From the NCBI GenBank assembly GCA_007116835.1, contig SKHS01000083.1:1-18112 (forward strand): DNA of 18,112 bases, given 5' to 3'. This document shows positions 6,670 to 13,974 of the stretch, piece by piece; the stretch's first letter is position 1, and every line of letters begins with the position of its first letter. This DNA comes from Halomonas sp. (GTDB lineage: Bacteria; Pseudomonadota; Gammaproteobacteria; Pseudomonadales; Halomonadaceae). Under the pieces are notes generated by a model, which made no database searches, was not told the origin of the DNA, and saw only the letters and a list, made by a program, of their open reading frames with translations. The translations under genes and the position numbers were made by a program.

Positions 6670-7545
6670 ATGCTCGCCGAACTATTTGCTGTTATGGCGC
6701 CCGTACTAGCGGGGGCTGGCCTAGGCTATTTATGGGTGCGCCTTGGGCACCCCTACCCAGTGGACTTTATTACCCGACTGGTCTTTAACATCGGTACGCC
6801 CGCGTTGGTACTAGCCTCCCTGTCTGGTGCCAACATTGATGCTGGCACGTTTGGGCGAATGATGTTGGCAACCTCGCTGGTCATTCTTACCATGGGTGCA
6901 GCAAGCTTTGCGGTGGCCAAACTACTGCGCCGCAACTGGCGTGTATTGCTGGCTCCAATGATGTACCCCAATACCGGTAACATGGGGCTGCCGGTTGTGC
7001 TTTACGCCTTCGGAAGCGCGGGGTTTGCCTATGGCATTACGGTCATGGTGACGGTGTCGCTATTTCAGTTCACCCTAGGCGCCGTGCTCAACAGCAACGG
7101 AAACCCACTGAAAACGCTGCTGAAAACGCCCACGGTCTATGCCATCGTCATCTCAATGGCGTTGCTACTGACCGATACCTCCTTGCCTGCTTGGTTAGCC
7201 AACACAGTAGACTTGATGTCTGGATTTACGGTGCCACTGATGCTCATCACACTGGGCGTTTCTCTCGCTAGCATCCAGGTAAAAAGCTTACGCTCTGGCC
7301 TTGGATTCAGCTTGGTACGCATTCCTCTTGCCGCTGCGACTGCATGGTTAATTGCTGGCTGGATGGGCCTTCCACCGCTGGCACAAGGCATCTTGGTACT
7401 GCAAATGTGTATGCCCGTGGCCGTATTTAACTATTTATTTGCCCAGCGCGCCCAGCGTGAACCTGCCTATGTAGCTAGCCTGGTGTTCTGTTCAACCGTG
7501 CTTGCTCTTTTCTATTTACCCGTGCTGTTAGCCTTTTTGATGTAG
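6670..7545 (+). CDS. AEC-family (auxin efflux carrier type) membrane transporter
   Basis: A 291-residue integral membrane protein of the AEC/BASS-like carrier fold, about the usual size for bacterial members, with eight to ten hydrophobic segments. Family marks are the N-terminal 'MAPVLAGAGLGYLWVRLG', 'FNIGTPALVLASLSG' with its unwound-helix G-T-P, and 'MMYPNTGNMGLPVVLYAFG' around residues 97-115, the conserved P-N-x-G-N-x-G-L-P motif. A second half carries 'SGFTVPLMLITLGVSLA' and 'LQMCMPVAVFNYLFAQR'. Bacterial relatives are mostly uncharacterised; some move malate or malonate and others may export metabolites, so no substrate is given. AAGGA lies 6 bases upstream of the ATG at 6670. Probably co-transcribed with the LysR gene just upstream. 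Confidence 0.88.
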   Translation: MLAELFAVMAPVLAGAGLGYLWVRLGHPYPVDFITRLVFNIGTPALVLASLSGANIDAGTFGRMMLATSLVILTMGAASFAVAKLLRRNWRVLLAPMMYPNTGNMGLPVVLYAFGSAGFAYGITVMVTVSLFQFTLGAVLNSNGNPLKTLLKTPTVYAIVISMALLLTDTSLPAWLANTVDLMSGFTVPLMLITLGVSLASIQVKSLRSGLGFSLVRIPLAAATAWLIAGWMGLPPLAQGILVLQMCMPVAVFNYLFAQRAQREPAYVASLVFCSTVLALFYLPVLLAFLM

Positions 7546-7578
7546 TCCTTGTGCCCGTGTTTTATATCGCACCAACAG

Positions 7579-7606
7579 GGAACCCCTCCGCCCTAAGACA
7601 GTCACT
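7579..7606 (+). promoter_or_regulatory. Possible ECF-type promoter before the sugar dehydrogenase gene
   Basis: GGAACC (7579-7584) is followed after 16 bases by GTCACT (7601-7606). A GGAAC -35 with a GTC-type -10 at this spacing is the general pattern for extracytoplasmic-function sigma factors such as RpoE/AlgU, but the -10 part is only loosely similar. The site is 51-79 bp before the start at 7658. Confidence 0.2.
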
Positions 7607-7657
7607 GCTAGACTGATGACACCCGAACGTTAGCGATGACCACCACTGGAGAGAGCT

Positions 7658-8818
7658 ATGTACGCCGCACATCAGATATTTCCCCAGGCTCGCCGATATG
7701 CACTGGGCGGACTACTGCTCGCCGGCACCATGGGCACGGTGCAAGCGGGAATCGTTCACGAGGCCATCGAAACCGAGCATCTGACTATCTCCGTTGAGCG
7801 CGTAGCTGACGGTTTTCAACACCCTTGGGCAGTGGCTTTTCTACCTGATGGTCGCTATCTGGTAAGTGAACGTAATGGCCAGCTCAACCTTATTGACCCT
7901 GAGCGTGACCGACCCCAGGTGTTAGAGGGCATGCCTGCCGTGAACCATCATGGGCAAGGGGGGCTGTTGGATGTGGTGCTTCATCCCCAGTTCGGTGATG
8001 GCGAACACGACTGGGTTTATTTCACCTGGAGCAAACCTGATGGTGACCATAGCCGCGCCGCACTGTCGCGCGCAAAGTGGCAGGGTGACTCACTAGCGGA
8101 GGTGGAGCACCTGTTTGAGCAAGACCGTGCGTCCTCTCCAGGTCGCCATTACGGCTCTCGCTTGGTGTGGTTAGACGACGGTACGCTCGTCATGAGCATT
8201 GGTGACCGAGGTGTTGATCCGTCTCGCGCCCAGGCAAGCGACGACCATGCGGGCTCAACACTCCGCCTTACCGACACCGGCGGCATACCCAGCGATAACC
8301 CTTTTGTGGATGATGACAGCACCCTGGATGAAATTTACTCCCTGGGCAATCGCAATATCCAGGGTATGACCTTGCTGAGCACTGGTGAACTTTGGGCATC
8401 CGAACATGGCCCACGCACCGGCGACGAACTTAACCATATTCACGCAGGCAGCAACTACGGTTGGCCTAAAGTGAGCCTTGGCAATGACTACCGTACCAAT
8501 GAGCCTATCGGCGTGGACTCACTGCCAGGCATGGTCGATCCAGCGTATCTGTTCAATGGCCGTTTCGCGCCGTCAGGGTTGGCCGAAGTGACCAGCGACG
8601 CCTTTGATGGCTGGCAAGGCCACCTGCTCGCCGGCGGGCTTGCCAGTGAACAGCTACTTCGCTTACAGCTAGACAATGGCGACGTGGTGAGTGAAGAGAT
8701 TATTTTACAAGGACACATAGGTCGCATCCGCGATGTTCGCCAAGGCCCTGACAATGCAATTTATCTGTTGACCGACAGCAGCCAGGGCGGCCTTTATCGC
8801 CTTGAGGTCGTTAACTAA
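7658..8818 (+). CDS. Secreted PQQ-dependent sugar dehydrogenase (YliI/Asd-like)
   Basis: A 386-residue six-bladed beta-propeller of the glucose/sorbosone dehydrogenase family, expected to oxidise aldose sugars in the periplasm with PQQ as cofactor. Residues 1-30 form a signal peptide (twin Arg at 12-13, then a hydrophobic core, cleavage after V-Q-A). Propeller motifs in order: 'HPWAVAFLPDGRYLVSERNG' near 55, 'HGQGGLLDVVLHPQF' near 98, 'GRHYGSRLVW' with His164 at the place of the catalytic base in soluble glucose dehydrogenase and E. coli YliI, 'LRLTDTGGIPSDNPF', 'IYSLGNRNIQGM', 'SEHGPRTGDELNHI', 'GSNYGWP', and 'RIRDVRQGPDNAIYLLTD' at the end. Length and motif order follow YliI (371 residues) closely. 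GGAGAG precedes the ATG at 7658. No PQQ-synthesis genes are in the window. The electron acceptor and real substrate are unknown. It appears monocistronic. Confidence 0.9.
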   Translation: MYAAHQIFPQARRYALGGLLLAGTMGTVQAGIVHEAIETEHLTISVERVADGFQHPWAVAFLPDGRYLVSERNGQLNLIDPERDRPQVLEGMPAVNHHGQGGLLDVVLHPQFGDGEHDWVYFTWSKPDGDHSRAALSRAKWQGDSLAEVEHLFEQDRASSPGRHYGSRLVWLDDGTLVMSIGDRGVDPSRAQASDDHAGSTLRLTDTGGIPSDNPFVDDDSTLDEIYSLGNRNIQGMTLLSTGELWASEHGPRTGDELNHIHAGSNYGWPKVSLGNDYRTNEPIGVDSLPGMVDPAYLFNGRFAPSGLAEVTSDAFDGWQGHLLAGGLASEQLLRLQLDNGDVVSEEIILQGHIGRIRDVRQGPDNAIYLLTDSSQGGLYRLEVVN

Positions 8819-8931
8819 CCCCCAAAGCGCTTTTATCGCATGTTTAACGAAGCGGTTCATTGACGAACAGCTGACGATCAACCACTTCTGGCTATCAAAC
8901 GCAAACGGCTAATTATCACCATGGATGAACA

Positions 8932-10377
8932 ATGCGACTACGTAACTTAATTATTTTGACTGTGATCGTGCCGCTATTCATCGTCCTAGTGGTTTTTAGC
9001 CTAGTGGCCATCAAGTCATTAGAAGATAACGTGCGCTCGAAGCTGCAAACCGAAGTAGAGATTATTACCCGAGCACTCAGTACATCGCTGAGCTACGCGG
9101 TCGCTCGCGATAGCGATACACGTTTAGAAGAAGCACTCCAGTCCGCCTTTTCATTTCATCGCATCTATGGTGCCTATGTGTTCGACACCCAAGGCCGTGA
9201 AGTATACGGGCTAGGGTTAGGCAAAGACCTGTTTACAGCGGAAGAAATCCAGCAGGTCATTGAACGCGACGACCTCTACAGTAACTACCGCCAGCACGAA
9301 GGATGGACTTACTACTCAGCGCTAACACCACTGCGTGCCCAGGATGGTTCCGTACATGGCGTTCTCCAAGTCAATCGCCTAAATACAGGTATCGAAAACT
9401 ATACGGGGTTTATCAGCATTGTCGCGGTACTGGTCTTTGTCATTGGAGCAGCAGGCATTGTGTTTAGCATTTGGTGGGGCTTTAGGCACTATATTGAGCG
9501 CCCGCTCAACCGCCTGCTACGCGTCATGCTATTGGTCGAAGATGGCGACCGCAGCCAGCGCGCCACGGTGGAAGGCCCCACCGAGTACCGCCGCCTGGCA
9601 TCCGGGTTAAACGGTATGCTAGATGCCATGGCAGACAAAGATCGCGATATCGATGCCCGCCAACGCCGTGAAATTGAGCTCGAAAAACGCCTGCGAAAAT
9701 CTAAAAAGCTTGCCGAGCTGGGGGTTCTCGCGGCGGGTGTTGCCCATGAAATTGGCGCGCCGCTAACGGTCATCAACGGCCAAGCCCAGCGCTTAGCTCG
9801 CCGAGATACGATCGGCGACGACGAGCGTGCACGACTAGGCCGAATTCGCGGCGAAGTCGAAAGAATTGTGCAAATTGTTCGCCAATTAATGGAACTAGGC
9901 CGACAACATAACGTAGAGAAAGGTCATCAAGCCCTGGATCAGCTTATCCTAAGTGCCAGTGAGCTGGTGGAAGAGGAGCTGGAACCACGAAACATTCGTT
10001 TAGAGATTGATCTTCCCTCACCGCCCCCCCACCTACTGGTAAACGGACAACAAATTATCCAGGTGCTCACCAACTTATTACGCAATGCCGCACAAGCACC
10101 CGAGGTGAGCCGCATTCGCCTGAGCGCTCAGCAACATGATGAAGAGCTAACATTGTGGGTAGAAGACAACGGCCCCGGCATTCCAACATCGCACCATCAA
10201 CAGGTCTTCGACCCTTTCTTTACGACCAAACCGGTGGGCCAGGGCAGCGGCTTAGGGCTCTCCATGGTGCATCGCATTATTAACGACCACGGCGGGACAA
10301 TTGGCGTATTTAATAGCGGCCTTGGCGGCGCTGGATTTGAGATTACGCTCCCCCTTAGTGAAACCGCATCCGCTTGA
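8932..10377 (+). CDS. Membrane sensor histidine kinase of an NtrC-type two-component system
   Basis: A 481-residue sensor kinase. TM1 is at about residues 6-27, a periplasmic sensor region of about 130 residues follows ('VFDTQGREVYGLGLGKDLF' resembles a Cache/PAS-like core), TM2 is at 160-183, a HAMP-like linker lies near 184-240, a short charged coil leads to the DHp domain 'LGVLAAGVAHEIGAPLTVIN' with phospho-acceptor His272, and then the catalytic domain: N box 'NLLRNAAQAPE' (Asn381-Asn385), G1 'VEDNGPGIP', F box 'DPFFTTK', G2 'GQGSGLGLSMVHRII'. All kinase boxes are intact. Its stop overlaps the TTGA before the regulator gene, so the pair is translationally linked. The signal is unknown; NtrB/ZraS/AtoS-type architecture. 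The ATG at 8932 has only a weak GGAT site upstream. A C7 run at 10024-10030 lies in frame. Confidence 0.93.
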   Translation: MRLRNLIILTVIVPLFIVLVVFSLVAIKSLEDNVRSKLQTEVEIITRALSTSLSYAVARDSDTRLEEALQSAFSFHRIYGAYVFDTQGREVYGLGLGKDLFTAEEIQQVIERDDLYSNYRQHEGWTYYSALTPLRAQDGSVHGVLQVNRLNTGIENYTGFISIVAVLVFVIGAAGIVFSIWWGFRHYIERPLNRLLRVMLLVEDGDRSQRATVEGPTEYRRLASGLNGMLDAMADKDRDIDARQRREIELEKRLRKSKKLAELGVLAAGVAHEIGAPLTVINGQAQRLARRDTIGDDERARLGRIRGEVERIVQIVRQLMELGRQHNVEKGHQALDQLILSASELVEEELEPRNIRLEIDLPSPPPHLLVNGQQIIQVLTNLLRNAAQAPEVSRIRLSAQQHDEELTLWVEDNGPGIPTSHHQQVFDPFFTTKPVGQGSGLGLSMVHRIINDHGGTIGVFNSGLGGAGFEITLPLSETASA

Positions 10378-10388
10378 GGAAAACGTTT

Positions 10389-11798
10389 GTGACCCATCAG
10401 GAACACCTTTTACCGTTATTGGTGGTGGAAGATGACGCCGCTATACGTGAGTTATTAGAAGAAGAGCTCAACGACGCAGGCTATGACACGCTCGGCGTCC
10501 CCAGTGCTGAAGATGCCCTAGCGCTGCTTAGCCACACACCCGTCGCCATGATGATTACCGACGTGCGCCTTCCCGGCATGACGGGCATTCAGCTACTTCA
10601 GCAGCTGCGCCAAAGCGGCAGCGAGCTGGGCATTATCGTCATCACCGCTTTCGGCACCATTGACCAAGCCGTTGAGGCATTAAAGCTGGGGGCTGATGAT
10701 TTTCTCACCAAGCCCTTAGATTTAGATGCCATACGCGAAGCGGTGTTTCGCGTGTTAGAGCGCCAGCGCTTGTCGCTTTCCCATGATACCGAGCCAAATG
10801 ACTTTCACGGTATTGTCGGCAAAAGCCCCGTGATGCAGTCGCTGTTTCACGATGCCTCTCGGCTGGCAAAAAGCGATGCGCCTATTTTGATTCTGGGTGA
10901 AAGCGGAACGGGTAAGGAGCTGCTGGCACTTGCCATCCATCAAGAGAGCAAACGTCATGACGCACCATTCGTTGCCGTGAACTGCGCAAGCATTCCTGCA
11001 GATTTAATGGAAAGTGAGTTCTTTGGCCATGTAAAAGGTGCTTTTACCGGCGCCAACGAAGCGCGCAAGGGGCTGTTTCATAGCGCACAAGGTGGCAGCC
11101 TGTTTCTGGATGAAATCGGTGAAATGCCCGTCAACCTCCAGGCCAAACTACTGCGTGCGCTGCAAGAAAAAACCGTACGCCCAGTTGGCGGCGAACGCGA
11201 AGAACCGGTGGATGTTCGCATTATTGCGGCGACTCACCGCAACCTGGAAAAAGAGATCGAGCAAGAGAATTTTCGCAGCGACCTTTTCTACCGCCTTGAA
11301 ACATTCTCGCTGCGTATTCCGCCTTTGCGAGAACGCGGCACCGATATTGAACAGCTGATTTTTGCACTGATCGATAAACACGCTGAAAGCCAAGGGAAGC
11401 AGATCGAGCAAATTGAGCCAGAAGCACTCAATAGCCTGCTGAACTACCCCTACCCCGGCAACGTACGGGAGTTGGAGAACGCCATTATGCGCGCTGTAAC
11501 ACTTAGCGAAGAGGGTGTACTCCAGCACGATGACCTGCCAGAACGGCTTCGCGAACAAGCCAGCCAACACAGCAGCGGCTCAGAAATTCCCCCAGCCCTC
11601 AGCGGGGAAGTGCTTCCGGGCACCCAGGCTCCCGCTCCTGCCCCCGCTCGCTGGCCAAGTTTAGAAGAAGTAGAAAAGCGCTACATTCGCAAAGTGCTTG
11701 AGGCAACCGGAGGCAATAAACGTCGCACCGCAGAGGTGCTGGGCATTGCCCGCCGCACGCTTTATCGCCGTTTGGAAGATGATAGCGAGCCATCCTAG
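10389..11798 (+). CDS. Sigma-54-dependent response regulator, NtrC family
   Basis: A transcription activator that works with RNA polymerase-sigma54, 469 residues from GTG 10389. That start has GAGGA at 10376-10380, 8 bases upstream. A TTG at 10374 overlapping the kinase stop would add five residues but has no such site. The receiver domain (about 7-120) has the acidic pair E14-D15-D16, phospho-acceptor Asp58 in 'ITDVRLPGMTG', and the conserved Lys in 'FLTKPLD'. The central AAA+ domain has Walker A 'GESGTGKE' (170-177), the sigma54-contacting 'GAFTGA' loop (217-222), Walker B 'SLFLDEIGEM', and 'PYPGNVRELEN'. A linker rich in Pro/Ala/Ser leads to a Fis-type helix-turn-helix, 'KVLEATGGNKRRTAEVLGIA' then 'RRTLYRRL'. 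It is paired with the kinase just upstream. Targets are unknown and no strong sigma-54 promoter was found nearby. Confidence 0.95.
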   Translation: MTHQEHLLPLLVVEDDAAIRELLEEELNDAGYDTLGVPSAEDALALLSHTPVAMMITDVRLPGMTGIQLLQQLRQSGSELGIIVITAFGTIDQAVEALKLGADDFLTKPLDLDAIREAVFRVLERQRLSLSHDTEPNDFHGIVGKSPVMQSLFHDASRLAKSDAPILILGESGTGKELLALAIHQESKRHDAPFVAVNCASIPADLMESEFFGHVKGAFTGANEARKGLFHSAQGGSLFLDEIGEMPVNLQAKLLRALQEKTVRPVGGEREEPVDVRIIAATHRNLEKEIEQENFRSDLFYRLETFSLRIPPLRERGTDIEQLIFALIDKHAESQGKQIEQIEPEALNSLLNYPYPGNVRELENAIMRAVTLSEEGVLQHDDLPERLREQASQHSSGSEIPPALSGEVLPGTQAPAPAPARWPSLEEVEKRYIRKVLEATGGNKRRTAEVLGIARRTLYRRLEDDSEPS

Positions 11799-11888
11799 GC
11801 GGCATTCCACAGCCAACGCTGAACCTGAGTTTAATCCCTCATACGTTTTAACCGTCTACAGCAAAGCCCCTACAAAAACGCCCCCTAC

Positions 11889-11914
11889 AAAAAAGCCCCC
11901 GCGGGCGCGGGGGC
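11889..11914 (-). terminator. Intrinsic terminator for the lipoprotein gene (minus strand)
   Basis: GCCCCCGC (11895-11902) and GCGGGGGC (11907-11914) form a perfect 8-bp GC-rich stem with a 4-base loop; read on the minus strand it is followed by six T (11889-11894). It lies about 80 bp past the lipoprotein stop. The bases beyond it (11864-11894) repeat a C-run/TACAAAAA pattern twice. On the plus strand no T-run follows, so termination of the response-regulator transcript here is less certain. Confidence 0.7.
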
Positions 11915-11993
11915 GAAAGGATGATAAACCGTGTGGAGCAGCCGCAGGGAACAAACAGCTGATGCGGTTTACCATCGTAGGGAGCGGTGAAGG

Positions 11994-12404
11994 TTACTGG
12001 CTACTGTTCAGCTCATCATCTTCCTCATCAGCACCTGGCATTGGGTCAGTGCCCTCGCCAAATCCTGGTTCTTCATCTGGGTTCATAGCGTCTTGGGTCT
12101 CACCTGGCACGGGCTCTTGGGAAGAGGCCGCTTCCTCACTTAAGCCCGGATCACTCATGGCAGGATCATCAGCCATCGCTGGATCAGAAGGCGGATCCAT
12201 CATGCCGTTTTCTTCAGCTTCAGGTAGTTGACCGGTCGTCGATGTCGCATCTTGCTCCATCGTTTCTGGCTGTTCCGCAGGGGGCATATCGTCATTCCCG
12301 TTGCCACACCCTGCCAGTGCCAGCGTTCCTGCCGCCGCCGCTAGCATACAAAATGTTAGTAGACGCGGGCGTTTAGCCACTTGACTCGATTGCTTATCCA
12401 TCAT
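11994..12404 (-). CDS. Small acidic lipoprotein of unknown function
   Basis: About 136 residues. A basic start (D-K-Q-S-S-Q-V-A-K-R-P-R), a hydrophobic stretch and the lipobox L-A-L-A-G-C mark a lipoprotein cleaved before Cys; Gly at +2 of the mature protein favours outer-membrane sorting. The mature part is low-complexity and very acidic, rich in Asp, Glu, Pro, Met and Ser, with repeated D-P-A-M-[AS]-D and no visible fold or catalytic motif, so it is probably disordered. Highly acidic surfaces are common in halophile exported proteins. The frame extends to GTG at 12416, but GGAGG at 12414-12410 fits ATG 12404 (5-base spacing) or ATG 12401 (8-base), so the start was placed at 12404. It is convergent with the response regulator and divergent from proV, and has its own terminator. 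No family is recognised. Confidence 0.75.
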   Translation of the reverse strand: MMDKQSSQVAKRPRLLTFCMLAAAAGTLALAGCGNGNDDMPPAEQPETMEQDATSTTGQLPEAEENGMMDPPSDPAMADDPAMSDPGLSEEAASSQEPVPGETQDAMNPDEEPGFGEGTDPMPGADEEDDELNSSQ

Positions 12405-12599
12405 GCTAACCTCCACTCATACTAATAAGATTACCCATACCAATTCACGGTTCGTGCCAAACACTCTCAATAACCATAAAATTCATACAAATCAAAAAGA
12501 TGAAGATCCGACAATCGTCTCAACACTTTCCCAAAGCTGTTTGCGAACGGGGTCAATTTGACACATGTGGCAAAATTTAGCGCTGATACAGGAGGCGTT

Positions 12600-12628
12600 G
12601 TGACACACCCTACTCACTTATGTATAAT
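12600..12628 (+). promoter_or_regulatory. Sigma-70 promoter of proV
   Basis: GTGACA (5 of 6 to TTGACA) at 12600-12605, exactly 17 bases, then perfect TATAAT at 12623-12628. Expected transcription start is near 12635, giving a leader of about 137 nt before the proV start at 12772. Osmotic induction is known for proV homologues but cannot be read from these bases. Confidence 0.65.
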
Positions 12629-12726
12629 AAAAATTAATCAATAGAATGGCTCTACCGTAATTTTCAATTATGAGCTGTTTTATGTCGCTGTTTGCAGGGA
12701 AGCCATCTGGTCACTAGTAAACGAAT

Positions 12727-12750
12727 TGAGCAGCGACACAAGGCTGCTCA
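12727..12750 (+). promoter_or_regulatory. Hairpin in the proV mRNA leader next to the ribosome-binding site
   Basis: TGAGCAGC (12727-12734) and GCTGCTCA (12743-12750) are perfect 8-bp arms with an 8-base loop. The hairpin ends about 7 bases before the weak AAAGG-type ribosome-binding site of proV. There is no T-run, so it is not a terminator. Control of translation or mRNA stability is possible but inferred. Confidence 0.45.
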
Positions 12751-12771
12751 TTCACCTAAAAGGCACTGCTA

Positions 12772-13974
12772 ATGGACGAGACACGCCCTGTTAAAATTCA
12801 GGTACGCGGGCTAAGCAAGGTATTTGGCAAGCAGCCTAAGAAAGCGCTTGAGCTTCGTGATCAAGGTTTAAAGCGCCCTGAAATTCTTGAAAAAACAGGT
12901 CAGACATTAGGTCTTTCCAATATCTCTTTTGACGTCTATGAGGGCGAACTAATCGTCATCATGGGTCTTTCTGGCTCTGGAAAATCGACACTCATTCGCT
13001 GTCTAAATCGCCTCATTGACACTACCGAAGGTGAGATCATCATTGATGGCGAAAACATTCCAACGCTGAGTGAAAAAGCACTACTAGAGTGTCGGCGGCG
13101 CCATTTTTCTATGGTGTTCCAAAACTTCGCGCTATTTCCACACCGCACTGTACGTCAAAACGCAGAGTTTGGACTCGAGATCCGTGGCATAGATAAAGTA
13201 GAACGAAGAAACATTGCTCAAAATGCGCTAACGCAGGTGGGTCTTGAAGGGTGGGAAGAGGCATACCCTGACCAACTCTCGGGTGGTATGCAACAGCGGG
13301 TCGGGCTTGCCCGCGCCCTAGCAAATGACTCCACCGTCTTGTTGATGGATGAGGCCTTTTCAGCACTTGATCCATTGATTCGCAAAGATATGCAGCAAGA
13401 GCTCATACAACTGCAGTCTAAAATGCAAAAAACAACGGTATTCATTACCCATGACCTCGATGAAGCACTCAATATTGGCGACCGCATCGTATTGCTAAAA
13501 GACGGTGAAGTCGTACAGATTGGCACCCCAGAAGAAATACTGACCCAACCTGCCGATGACTACGTACGACGCTTTATTGAAGGCGTTGATCGTTCTCGGG
13601 TATTAACCGCTGAAAGTGCCATGCGCCCCGTGCGTTCGACGGCGCGTGAAAGCGATGGCCCGCGCACAGCCCTACATCGCATGCGTGAACACAGTATTGA
13701 CTCCATCTACGTCACAGATCGCGATCGTCGCCTGGTAGGATTATTAGAAGCTGAATCGGCCAGCCGCGCCATTGATGCCAAGTCAGAAACGATTACTGAC
13801 TACCTGACGCAGGACTTCCGTAACGTCCCTCCAGAAGAGCCGCTGCAAAACTTGTTCGCTATGTTTAGCGATAAAAGCTTTCCAATTGCCGTGATTGACG
13901 AGCAGCAACGGTTACTAGGCGTCGTCGTTAAAGGCGCCGTATTGGATGAACTGGCACGAGCAGGAGAACAGTAA
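12772..13974 (+). CDS. proV: Glycine betaine/proline ABC transporter ATPase ProV
   Basis: The cytoplasmic ATPase that powers osmoprotectant uptake, 400 residues as in E. coli ProV. It has the QAT-family N-terminal extension before the ATPase core ('LSKVFGKQPKKALELRDQGL', 'EILEKTGQTLGLSNISFDV'), Walker A 'GLSGSGKS' (residues 65-72), Q-loop 'MVFQNFALFPH', signature 'LSGGMQQRVGLARALA', Walker B 'VLLMDEAFSALD' and switch 'ITHDLDEA'. Two CBS domains follow at about 280-335 and 340-395 ('IDSIYVTDRDRRLVGLLE', 'FPIAVIDEQQRLLGVVVKG'); in OpuA these sense ionic strength or nucleotide and gate transport. The start is ATG 12772; the ribosome-binding site (AAAGG) is weak and preceded by a leader hairpin. 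TAATG joins it to proW with a 1-bp overlap. The substrate is most likely glycine betaine or a related compatible solute. Confidence 0.95.
   Translation: MDETRPVKIQVRGLSKVFGKQPKKALELRDQGLKRPEILEKTGQTLGLSNISFDVYEGELIVIMGLSGSGKSTLIRCLNRLIDTTEGEIIIDGENIPTLSEKALLECRRRHFSMVFQNFALFPHRTVRQNAEFGLEIRGIDKVERRNIAQNALTQVGLEGWEEAYPDQLSGGMQQRVGLARALANDSTVLLMDEAFSALDPLIRKDMQQELIQLQSKMQKTTVFITHDLDEALNIGDRIVLLKDGEVVQIGTPEEILTQPADDYVRRFIEGVDRSRVLTAESAMRPVRSTARESDGPRTALHRMREHSIDSIYVTDRDRRLVGLLEAESASRAIDAKSETITDYLTQDFRNVPPEEPLQNLFAMFSDKSFPIAVIDEQQRLLGVVVKGAVLDELARAGEQ

Larger units (their letters stand above)
12417..12771. other. 355-bp divergent intergenic region between lipoprotein and proV
   Basis: A/T-rich non-coding region holding the proV promoter (12600-12628), the proV leader with a hairpin (12727-12750) and presumably the lipoprotein promoter on the other strand, for which no convincing -35/-10 pair was found. 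No ORF of useful size is supported in it. Confidence 0.7.

Noticed and set aside
8822..8832. AAAGCGCTTTT after the sugar dehydrogenase gene as a terminator
   Set aside because: The palindrome has no loop and only a short T stretch that is part of the stem.
8921..8950. Nine-codon mini-ORF (M-D-E-Q-C-D-Y-V-T) overlapping the kinase start
   Set aside because: No ribosome-binding site and no conserved feature; most likely chance.
10024..10030. C7 homopolymer inside the sensor kinase gene, possible phase-variation tract
   Set aside because: The frame is intact across it, it encodes an ordinary Pro-Pro-Pro-His linker, and seven C is short for a slippery phase-variable tract.
11148..11570. 140-codon minus-strand frame inside the response regulator
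   Set aside because: It is antisense to a strongly conserved AAA+ domain and has no domain features; a shadow frame.
12444..12459. Sigma-54 promoter for the lipoprotein gene (minus strand TGGCACG element)
   Set aside because: The -24 part is exact but the -12 part reads GTGAA with GA in place of the required GC, so it was not listed as a feature.
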